64,000 bases of DNA from Verticillium longisporum. Lineage: Eukaryota; Ascomycota; Sordariomycetes; Glomerellales; Plectosphaerellaceae. A program made the position numbers and the translations under genes. The stretch lies in NCBI GenBank assembly GCA_019188255.1, contig JAETXT010000004.1, positions 2,232,001 through 2,296,000 on the forward strand, in the 5' to 3' direction. Numbering within the stretch: position 1 is the stretch's first letter; each line of letters begins with the position of its first letter. The notes beneath the pieces are model-generated. The model had not been told where the DNA came from. It saw only the letters and a list, made by a program, of their open reading frames with translations, and ran no database searches. This document shows, piece after piece, positions 54,668-64,000 of the stretch.

Positions 54668-57412
54668 GTCTGGCTTTGTTCAGAGGCAGCAGCAGCGCGC
54701 CCTTCTGTGCGGCTTTGCGCTCCTTTGGCCTGACGCGCTTGTGAAGCGATTTTGTGTGTACAGACGCCGAAATCTCTTTGTTGTCGTTCGTTTGATGCTG
54801 TGCGACAGCAGGTTGCGGTCCCTTTAGGCAGATGCAATCGAGAAGACCAGCACCCGAAGCAGTCGGATCTTTTCCCTCCTTCCGAGCGCCGTCGCCAGAG
54901 CGTGGAAGCAGACAGGTCCAATGTTCACGGCAAGTGTATTTCGGTTGGGATTGTCGAAGAAAAACTCGAAACGGGGAGTTGATAGGCAGTCCTGTTTATG
55001 TAACAGTATGCAGGGAGAGGTTGAATGCGAAAAGGTGTACGGGTTGCAGTAAAGGAATCATGGGGCGGTCATTGGTCGTTGATGGTCGTCGTCGGCGATG
55101 TTTGTCGTCGTAGTAGCCGTCAGATGGTCGTCGTCGAGAAGGAATCCTGGGCGAGTCTCCTTCCACTTCTCCTTCCGAGGTAGGCTTGTCTTTGAGAAAG
55201 ACGTTTTCGTCGTGGAACGACTCAGGCGACCCTCGTCCCAAGTGGTTTGCGCTCGGTGGAGAGGGGCGAATGCGGTGAGTAGTTGAATGCCGCGTGGGTA
55301 CGAGACATCCAGGTGTCAATGTGCTTCGTTTTGTTTGGTTCGTCGTAGTCGTTGGCTCGTCGCTTCTTGACTAGTGTCTTGCTTTTTCGGTCGGGGGCCT
55401 GGAGCTAAAGCTGAGCCGGCTTGGATGGCTGGAATGTTGGGGGCGCTGAAGGACAAGGCGGATCGAGTTGAGTCGAGTTGAGTCGAGTCTACAGTAGTTG
55501 AATCGAACAAAGGCGTGTACTGTAGGCATGCGCCCCTGGCGTATTGAACGGCCTGGCGGATAAGCGTCGGCGCGCTGAATTTTGATGGGCAGACCAGGGC
55601 AGCAAACCAAGGCCTCAGGGGTGGGTTGGAGGAGGGTTGATGTTCGATAAGATTGGATGGCCTGTCCAAAGTTGCACCTTGCGTGGGTTACATCAGATGC
55701 AAAGTGTGGACGAATTGGGGAATGGCTGGAAGCATGGCAAGGATGGGTGAGGACGAAGCAGTACTGGATTGCGGTTGTCTGCCCCTGCGTCTCTGCTCAG
55801 GTTTGACACTGAACCCGGAACGGGAGATCTGAGATGGTGGACCGGGAAGCGACGATTGACTCTGGCTGGGACGGTTCTTGCTTCTTTGCGACGAACTCCC
55901 TTTGCTGAGGAGGCAGGTGTCGATCGGCCTTCGTGTCTACCTGCCCGCCCCTTCACGTCTTGATGGGAGCTTCCTCTTGCGACAGCCGCGGGCCAGCACC
56001 CTTGTTTGATTTGCTGCTTGCTCCCTTGGCAGATATCTGCTGAGAACCTTCGTCGTGCTGTACCTGTACATGGTGCGTACTGTACATGTACAGTGCAGCA
56101 AGCAGCTGGCGAGCATATCCCATGTCCGGTCAAATTTCCTCATCAATCTCTCGTATGCCCGTCACTTTGCTGACGCTGCATTGGTATCCCAGTTGCTGAG
56201 ATTTCGAGACCACCCCTGCCAGCCTACCATGTACCTTACCTGCTTGCCCGCCTGCCAGGCAAGTCCCAGCTCAAATCCTGCCCTTTCTTGGCCTTCGATG
56301 GACCTTGGCTCCGAGTGCACGCGCCGCCGAATGCCCCCCGCGCTCGTCTTCAGCGCCGAGCCAGGCAAGCCAAGCACTGTTTCACAGGCCATCTAGCCCA
56401 TCCAGCACCCCCCTCCCCAGTGGACGTCGTGCCAAAACCCGGCAATTGACCAGCCCTTTCCCTCCCATGGTCACGTCTAGCTTATTTTTTCTCTCTCGCC
56501 CCGCTCCACGCCCCGACCCCGTTCATTCGCCTGCCTTGCCAGTCTTTCGTCTTCTCCAGCCATTTGACTCAGGTCGTCGGTGCGACTCCTCTGTAATTGA
56601 GCCACTCCTGCTTCACCCTGAGTCGGTCGGACCTTGATTCTCGCTGCCGGGGGGCCCTCCCGCACTGCCAAGATCCGCGCCTGTCATGGCATGGCATCGG
56701 AGGATTGTCCTCGTCTACTTCTGACAGCCCTAACGGCCTGGGCAGCTGAGAGCCGATCACATAGATCACACATCGTCCTCGTGGCTTCGCAATGCTCTGG
56801 TCCAAATAAGAGAACGAGTGCATAATAACCGTAATGTGCCTTTTCACATGGGACTTTCCATGTTGATGCTCCTGAAAGAGTAGGCATGAATAGCCAGATT
56901 GTGATGTGACGGCCACTATCGAAGGCAATTCAGCGTCCGCTCCGCACGAATACGGTCCAATGTGACAGTGTCGGCCCCTCGAATCTTACATCCTCCGCCC
57001 GCTCATGTCGCTTATCTCGCGTGGCAGCAAGCTTCATCGGCTGGAAGGCCTGAATCTGGCAGGCATTCGATTTCGTTTCACGCCTTCTCGATCGGTGGTG
57101 GAAGACCCCAATGCTTGGGCCTATTTGTTTTGATTTCGTCCTTTGTCCACTGTTCCTCGTGCCATCCCCCAGGCCCGCCCTTGGGATTCGACGATCGGAG
57201 ATGAAACGTCCCGGCTCAAGCAGCCGACATTCTGCCTGTCAAATATTCGTTGTTGCTCTCCTCCCTGGCTGCCGATATGCCCATGATTCTAAATTTTTGT
57301 TCGCCACGAAACTTCTCCCGACAACCACCAGTGTTTCCCTGTCCCTTGCGTGTCACTCTCTGAGTTTTTGAACACCCACCGTCGTCGCTACGTGGTATTT
57401 CCGATCCACACT
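54668..57412. other. 2.7-kb intergenic region
   Basis: No gene supported. Starting at 54668 it holds the promoter and long leader of the serine-rich protein gene on the minus strand. Open frames up to about 146 codons on both strands lack features. The last part is C/T-rich and precedes the 3' end of MTD1. Confidence 0.55.
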
Positions 57413-58571
57413 TTAACCCTCCGTGAACGCCTCGCTCCTGGCCTGCGCCGTGCTCGCATCTTCCGTACCGTTGTCCTTGGTTGTCGGGCGATTCGCAATC
57501 AAGCGCTGCACACTGTTAGCTTCTGTAGCGCCAAAGGGAGCCGGGAATCACAAACGTACCACCAGGTTTCGCAACAGGACCGCAATGGTCACCTTGCCCA
57601 CGGAGGGCACATAGATGGACGCCTTTTCCTTGACCGCCGGGCCGTCAAAGTTCCGGAATGACGAAAAGTTGATGCACACGGCGCCCTCACGGATGAGGTC
57701 GATGGGGACCTTGTAGTTCTCCGACGGCACGCCGCCGATGATGACGTCGCTGAGGGGCAGGCACTGCTCGAGGCCCCAGCCCTTCTTCTCCTCGGCCTGG
57801 TGGCGCGGCTGCTTGATGCCCTGGCCGCGCGTGAAGAGCTGCACGCCGGTGATGTCGACCGAGTAGACCTGGGCGCCGTCGTTGGCGAGGAGCGCGGCCA
57901 GGGGCCGGCCGTTGACCTCGGAGCGGTTGATGACGGTGATGGTCTTGCCGTAGAGGCGGTTGCCCGACGCGAGGATGGGATTGTAGATCTGCAGGTGCTC
58001 GAGGATCTTGACGACGGCCAGCGGCGTGCAGGGCAGGATCGACTTCTTCAGCTGGTGCTCCGGGTCGAGGAAGCGGACGTTGTGGTACATGTTGTAGAGG
58101 TGCTTGTGGCAGAGGCCCTCGACGTCCTTGGCCAGCGACACGGTCTCCTGGATGTACTTGTCGTGGATCGGGTTGCCGGGGAAGATGGGGTAGTAGACAA
58201 TCATGCCGTCGACCTTGTCGTCGTCGTTGGCCTCCATGATCTTCTCCTCGAGCTCCTGATTGTCGACCTTGCGGAGGTCAAAGTCGAAGCCACTGCATTT
58301 TGGTTAATCACGTGGCGTCCGTCTTATGTCGCGTCCTCACGAGACTGTCTGCGCAGCATCGAACTCACTTTTCCTGGCACGTCTTCTGGGACCACTCGGC
58401 GTACTTGAGAGCGGCGGGGTCATCGTTGGCGAGGAAAGCCACAAGGCTGGGCTTGCGATCGACAGCACCCTGGATCTTCTGGAGGGTATCGTGAACCTCC
58501 GCCAGCAGCTTCTTGGCGATGGTGTCGGCCAGGATGACCTTGCAGGTCTTGGGAACCTCGTTGGACGCCAT
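57413..58571 (-). CDS. MTD1: NAD-dependent methylenetetrahydrofolate dehydrogenase
   Basis: Exons 58369-58571, 57560-58292 and 57413-57505 encode 342 residues. The cytosolic monofunctional enzyme oxidises 5,10-methylene-THF to methenyl-THF with NAD, feeding one-carbon units into purine synthesis. Family marks: KVILADTIAKKLLAEV and FLANDDPAALKYAEWSQ at the N-terminus, DGMIVYYPIFPGNPIHDKYI, SILPCTPLAVVKILE (folate-site region), ITVINRSEVNGRPLAALL (Rossmann loop) and YVPSVGKVTIAVLLRNLV. Introns: GTGAGT...GCAG and GTACGT...GCAG, with a GCTAAC branch site in the second. The last exon adds a 31-codon low-complexity tail. Intact frame; divergent from MMS19 across 1.45 kb. Confidence 0.93.
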
Positions 58572-60021
58572 GATTACGAATCTGAGGTGTCACTGGCACC
58601 CGATTAGCCACGGCAAGACATCAAACAAGGCTGTCTGTATCACGCCTCACCTGAACGGCGCTGTGGCTTTCACTACGAGTCCTACAACAACATGAGTTGG
58701 CTGCCCCACCATCGTCAACCCCACGTTGCGCCGGCGCACCGTGGAGAAGCAGGCATTGGGGGTGAAGACGTACACAGGTCTGTGGAAAAAGATCGGATGC
58801 TCTGGCTTCGGGAAGATGAAGGTTCCAGTTCAGGTTTCTACGGCGCAGCACAAGATTGATCCTGGATGCGAAAAGACAAGATCACACAGAGGGGGAACAA
58901 TGAAATCAAAGGACAGCGCGACTTGAGACTCGCGAGTCACTTTTTTTTTTTTGGAGGGGCACCGCGCTCCGACATCGACCGTTCGCTGCAAAAAAATTCA
59001 GGACCCTGGGGGTACCTGAGACCCGCCGCTTTACAAAAACTGAGTCAATTTCTTGAAGGCTAGGCAGTTTGCTTGCTGAGTACATTCATGCCCACCCAAG
59101 CCTGTAGGGCAGCGAGAGCTCTAACCTGCTACATCCGGTGCGAAATATCTGCCCCTCTTACTACTTTGAGTCTAGCTCTTCGCTTCAACTTTTGACGTCA
59201 GCGGTACAGTGGTCGCATGTCACCCTGGGAGATGAACCATTCGAGTTTCTGTTGACAATTCTGTCTGGAAAGTTACAAAATTGATGTGTGACTGAGGATC
59301 AATCACTGTTTTTGTCAGAATTCAGGGTTCCCTGGTTATCATAAAGCAGCCTCAGCTTCTGGTTGACACGTTCCAGAAGCTGAACACTGTTCCGCTGGCG
59401 CAGGTGGCACGCTGTATACACAAGGCGCTAAGCGAAAATGCGATAAGCTCGATAAGGCTGCTGTTACCGCCGAAGCCGCTTTCTGCCACTGCAGCAACGC
59501 TGAGTGTGTGGGTGACAAGCCGCCCAGCCAAAAGGTGATGATTACCAAACCGCAACGACCGACTGCACCTCATAGCGCATGAGCAACTCACTATCGCATC
59601 AGCTGTGCATTCTTTCGCTCGGTTTTCTTTTTATCCTCACCGAGACAGACGACATCGCGCACGTCTGACCCTCATTGCCCCCCCCCCTTCCCCCACCAAA
59701 GTACCCCTCCCTGTGCTGCATTTCCGAGCGCGGGGCACCTGGACTTTGGTGGTTTCAGCATAAGGTATTGCGGGAGTGAACCTTCGAAGCGTATACTCGC
59801 CAGGGCTTTCTTACCTACCTAGGTACTCAACTGAGCCTTTCTCGCTGCTTCAGGATATCTCCAAGGGACATTCTCAGCGCCCTCGTTGTGAATCCTTGGC
59901 TTCTGCGTCACAACAGCCGGTCACTCCTCAGTCATTCATCTTGACTTGCTTGGCATTGTGCCTGTCGAGACGGTGCGGGATAACATTCTCATATTCTGCC
60001 TGACATAGAATACCCTCAGAC
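58572..60021. promoter_or_regulatory. Divergent promoter, MTD1 / MMS19
   Basis: 1450 bases between outward-facing start codons, holding both promoters. No gene is recognised within. A CTTACCTACCTAGGTAC motif lies at about 59811-59825, close to MMS19, and poly-C and T tracts occur at about 59677 and 58941. Confidence 0.65.
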
Positions 60022-63000
60022 ATGGCAGACTTCCGCAAGTTGGCTCTTGAGTTTGTCCTGAGCGACAATGTCGCTCGCAAGCAAGAGATTGCCCAGGAGT
60101 CGGCTTCAGGTATGAAATCTTGATAGGTTCGCTGTGCGCTGCGTGGTTTGCAAGCTGACAACAGCACAGTCATTCAAAACGACCCCAGACCTGACAATGC
60201 GATTGCTCGATGGTCACAGTCCATTCAACCATGGATTGCCGGCCGTGGTGACGATGCCATGGACCACGGCCAGGAGGGCGAAGCAGAGGGTGATTTGATC
60301 GCTCGATCAAACGGTTAGAGGAAATTCGGTGCTCGAGATGAACTCATTTTCTGACTTGAATTTAGCTTTGAGTTTCCTAGCAGATACTCTTGAGGTCTTG
60401 GACCCTAGGCTTCTCAAGCCCAGCAAAGGTATGCCTCGTTCTGCCCGCCGCACAGCAACATGTACTGACCGAGCCAAGTTGCCACATTAATCCACTTCTT
60501 TGGCAACATGTTTGGCTTCGATGTCAAAGCTGGAGTTCTCCCTGCCGCCAAAGCGCTTACTCACCTGAGTAACATGGAAGGCTTCCAGGCTACTGATGGA
60601 GATAAGATCATCTCAAGCATTTGCACCCTCAAAGATGACTTCAAGTTACAGGTTTCGGAGACTCGATCCGTAATCTACGACTTGATCAACGTCCTGATCA
60701 GTCGACCTGACGTCTCCAATGACCTGCAGTACCGTTACGGCTCCACGTCCGGCTTCATGACCGACCTTCTGCAGCTGTGCCGCAATGAGCGTGACCCCAA
60801 GTGCCTGATCACCTGGTTCGGCATCCTGAAGACTTTCCTCGCCGATTACTCTGCCGCAAATGAGCTCGTAGAAGAAGTATTCAATGTGTTCTCGGCCTAC
60901 TTCCCCATTTCTCTGAGGACGTCCCAACACCCTTCAGGAATTACGGCAGACGATCTGAAGCTTGCGCTACGAGGCTGCTTTGCCGCTCATTATCGACTTG
61001 CTTCCCTCACAATCCCTTACCTTGTCGGGCGGCTAGATTCGGGGGACTCTGTCACCGTCAACGTCAAGGTAGGTAGCCCTGGGCTAAAGAGAAACGACCA
61101 GATCGTTGACCAGACCACAGTTGGATATTTTGAAGACTATCAAGGCTTGTATCGACAATTACACGCATGTACAGCAAGGTCTTGTCCCCTACGTTGACAA
61201 GATCTGGACGAGCCTCAAGTATGAGGTTCGCAATGGTGAAATTGAAGACACAATCAAGGGAACTCTTGAAGTCATCCGAACGATAGCGGAGAAGCTGACA
61301 GGTAATGACCTTCGAGACTTCGCCCTTACCGTTCAAAGAGATTGTCTCGACGACCTGTCCAACCCGACGTACGCTACCGGGTCCGGCAAGCTCTTGGTTG
61401 CAGTCCATGGAGCCAAGCCGTCAGCTTTTGCTATCATGGTTTCTCCGACATTGACGCATGTCAAGGAAAACCTCCGCCACACTCGCTCTTCTGAACACAC
61501 ACGCAGCCTGTTGGCGCTTTCCAACGCCCTCCTCAAACTGCGCGCCGCACTGGTTGATCCCTCAATGACCGCAGACGATCTACAGGCCTTCCGTTCTACC
61601 GAGCCAGCATTCGTGTCTCTTCACCGAGAAGCGTATGCGCTACCCTTTCACCAGGCTACAAACCCAGGTGCACCAAAAGATGTTGTCAGCATTGGCCTGG
61701 AGGCCATTGAGGGCATGGGCTTGCTTGTCATCCAACCATCCGCCAGCTCAGGGTCCAAATTCGGTTTGATGCTGCGTGAGGAAGCGGCTTCAGAAATCTG
61801 TTCTGAACTTTCGACATTCCTCTTCGCTGCTCAACACGACGCCGCGTCTGAATCAACTTCTGCCCTAGTTGACCAAACCCTGTTTGCCCTGCAAAAAGCC
61901 AGTATTATTTTTCCACCTGTCTTCCCCAAGCTCGTCTCAGATAGCTCCACTGTCTGCCGCTCGGCAGCCTCAAGCTCGCCGGCTGAGCTTCAGGCAACAC
62001 TCCACTATATCCTGCCTAAGCTAGCCTTCACCGGCTGTTCCGAGGTCCCGAAATCTGGAGAGAAAACGGAACACTTTGTGCTGCTCCTTGGCACTTTCTT
62101 GAGCCAATTGAGCTCAAGCTTCGACTCAGAGGCGACAGCGAATGTTTGGGTGGAGTATGCTATTGGCGTTCAAGCGGCAATGAGGTACTTCCGTGACGCC
62201 TGTGAGGCGTCGCTAGGACGGACCATCAAAACAGAGTTGCGACAAGGCAATGAACGTCAGCAAAACGAGGACGCCACTCGTGAGAAGGCAGATCCTCGTT
62301 TCTCAGCAGAGCGTTGGGTGCAATACGTCTCTCAACGCTTCCCTAGTCTTGTCACAGCAAAGACACAGGAAGCGCTTTCAGAGCTCAAGACTGGTGATAT
62401 CGAGACATCGGCCGCGGAAGATGCGGCAGATCAGCTCATCGGCGACTTCCTTCTCATCAGTCTGTTTGTCACAAGACAGCTCTACAGGCGCGCAACGGCT
62501 ATTGTTTCTCCCGAAGACAACGTGAGCGCCTCGATTGCACTCAGTTCAGACTTCAAGGAGGGCAGCGACGAGGAGGAGCAAAGTCAAGATCAATACCTAC
62601 AACTCCTTTCCGATACTGCCAAGTTCATTGTGTCACAGATGAACCGAAGCCAGCAGGACGCCTTGTCTCTGATTGAGGAGGTTCCTAGTCTCTTCCACTC
62701 AGATGATCTCATTCCCCAAGCCGATGGTCAAACCGCCTCGTATCGGGAGCTGGCACAAAAAGACTGGATATTCGACTCTAGCCTCAGCCAGACCAACCCT
62801 CCCAGGTTCCCTCTCAGCGGTCTTTCTGAAGGACGTACCATCATCCTTTCTTTTGGTCTGCTAGTGCCTCTTCAGCTGCCAGCATCCATCTTTGACCCGA
62901 GCAATGATGCAGGAGTACGTGCCCTTCCTTCATTAGTCCAGTATTCTTCTAACCCATCACCAGGTCACCAAGGGAATTTTGCATCGCATCCTAGTTGCTG

Positions 63001-63977
63001 GTCTTTTGTTCAAAGACCACGCTGCCTCCCCACGATCGCGGGCTGTCGTTCTGGCTATACTGACCAGCCTCGCCAACAAGTGTGTCGCAGCAGACATGAC
63101 TGATATTCTCGAGAGCCTCAACTCGCAGATAGAGCTTGCAATTAGTCCTTGTTCCGACACCGAAGCCGGACCCCCAGACGACAACCGAGCACTCATTGCG
63201 CGCCCTGTTTTTGCCGCCGTCGCTGGTATTCTGAGGAAATACAAGGGTGGCTACCTGGGCAAGGTTATCGCTGGCATCATCAAAGGGCCTGCTGACCAGA
63301 AGATTGGCCACGTTCTCGCTCGCAGAGTCGGACTGCTCTTCCGTGACCAAGACTGCCTTCAGAAAGAGTACAACCCCAAGCTCTTCAGCCCCTTATGGCG
63401 GCAGCGCGCGTATGTCGAGATCATCAAGCCCATGCTGGCCAAGGCCTGGGGTATAGGCACCAACAGCCAAGACAACACCCTCATCACGGCCAACTACAGT
63501 ATAGCCGTTCTTTCCGCCACTCAGTGGTTAGACTACACGGTGTACGAGGAGGATGCTGACGACTTGATCCGTCTCATCATCTGCGTTGCCCGCAACATTG
63601 GCGCCGGTCCAGATCTCGAGGCCGGCCTGACGGTGCTACTGCGCATCTGCTCCAGCGCCCCTGACAAGGTCAAGCCCTTCGCGAAGAGCGTCATCCGAGA
63701 ATGCAGCGCCGTGCTCGAAGGGAAGGGGGAGTCACGGACTGAGGACTGGATGCCGGCGGGCTTCCACCAGCTGGATCCCACAGGCCGCAGCTCCAAGCAG
63801 TCGAGGCGCCTGGCGGTGAAGCTTCTGGGTGCTCTGCCAGCCTACTGTGAGCGGGGTGATCTGCTTTCTGCTGCATCGGCGGTGCGTCGCTCGCTGGCGA
63901 GGGCTTCTGGTGATAGTGTGCGAGAGATCAGACGTGCTGCGCTGGAGGCTCGGGCTGCGTGGGACCCCGTTAGATAA
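60022..63977 (+). CDS. MMS19: MMS19/Met18 HEAT-repeat protein (cytosolic Fe-S targeting)
   Basis: Six exons, 60022-60109, 60170-60313, 60366-60428, 60479-61068, 61121-62914 and 62964-63977, give 1230 residues with an open frame throughout. MMS19 (yeast Met18) is the adaptor of the cytosolic iron-sulphur assembly targeting complex; it hands clusters to nuclear DNA repair and replication enzymes such as the XPD helicase and DNA polymerases. The N-terminal domain is clear: LEVLDPRLLKPSKVATLIHF, DDFKLQVSETRSVIYDLIN, VSNDLQYRYGSTSGFMTDLL, CRNERDPKCLITWF, FSAYFPISLRTSQHPSGITA, IWTSLKYEVRNGEIEDTI. The C-terminal HEAT region includes ILRKYKGGYLGKVIAGIIKG and LGALPAYCERGDLL. The introns are all GT-AG and 37-60 nt long. 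The stop lies 23 bases before the window end. Confidence 0.92.
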
Positions 63978-64000
63978 GAGGTTGTATACACCAAGTAGAA

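Noticed and set aside
57800..58408. 202-codon plus-strand frame
   Set aside because: Antisense to MTD1, which has clear enzyme motifs on the minus strand.
1..64000. CRISPR arrays, operons, prophage
   Set aside because: Eukaryotic sequence with spliced genes; no direct-repeat/spacer arrays seen.

Overview
The window is nuclear DNA from a filamentous ascomycete, most likely a Sordariomycete. Genes are densely packed on both strands with short introns (about 50-110 nt, GT-AG, CTAAC-type branch sites). Promoters are pyrimidine-rich. One dispersed 5S rRNA gene, one intron-containing tRNA-Pro gene and one Fot1/pogo-type transposon are present. I cannot name the species.

Layout: 1-5463 no recognisable gene (long leader/promoter region); 5464-9687 CAF120/SKG3-like PH-domain protein (+); 11071-14892 RAD53/CHK2-like FHA-kinase (+); 15178-16250 broken F-box-like gene (-); 17205-18488 single-pass membrane protein (+); 18585-18704 5S rRNA (-); 19256-20225 class I methyltransferase (+); 20497-20905 LSM6 (-); 21427-23087 Rad60/Esc2-like SUMO-like-domain protein (+); a telomere-like hexamer tract at 23162-23218; 23800-24758 NAD(P)-binding Rossmann protein (+); 25020-30729 a 1816-residue protein with an apparent nucleotidyltransferase-fold N-terminus and ankyrin repeats (-); 31700-32977 the protein usually labelled 'casein kinase II beta 2' (-); 33105-34963 the transposon with 46-bp terminal inverted repeats and TA target duplication; 36400-37818 PI-PLC X-domain protein (-); 38789-38880 tRNA-Pro(AGG) (-); 39350-40270 conserved fungal protein (-); 40271-45949 gene-poor; 45950-47328 S-adenosylmethionine synthetase (-); 48520-49478 GPN3 GTPase (+); 49926-50435 APQ12-like protein (-); 52001-54667 serine-rich conserved protein (-); 57413-58571 MTD1 folate dehydrogenase (-); 60022-63977 MMS19 (+).

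Most genes are housekeeping: mRNA decay and splicing (CAF120, LSM6), genome maintenance (RAD53, Rad60-like, MMS19), one-carbon and methyl metabolism (MTD1, SAM synthetase, a methyltransferase) and RNA polymerase II assembly (GPN3). I see no biosynthetic cluster. Three intergenic spaces are divergent promoters: LSM6/Rad60-like, SAM synthetase/GPN3, MTD1/MMS19.

Two things stand out. First, several genes, including essential SAM synthetase, are broken by one-base shortenings of homopolymer runs while their neighbours are intact, which points to sequence error rather than biology. Second, the large ankyrin protein begins with what looks like a polymerase-beta-type nucleotidyltransferase core; this is the best candidate here for an undescribed function. 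All functional names come from reading translated motifs, not from searches.
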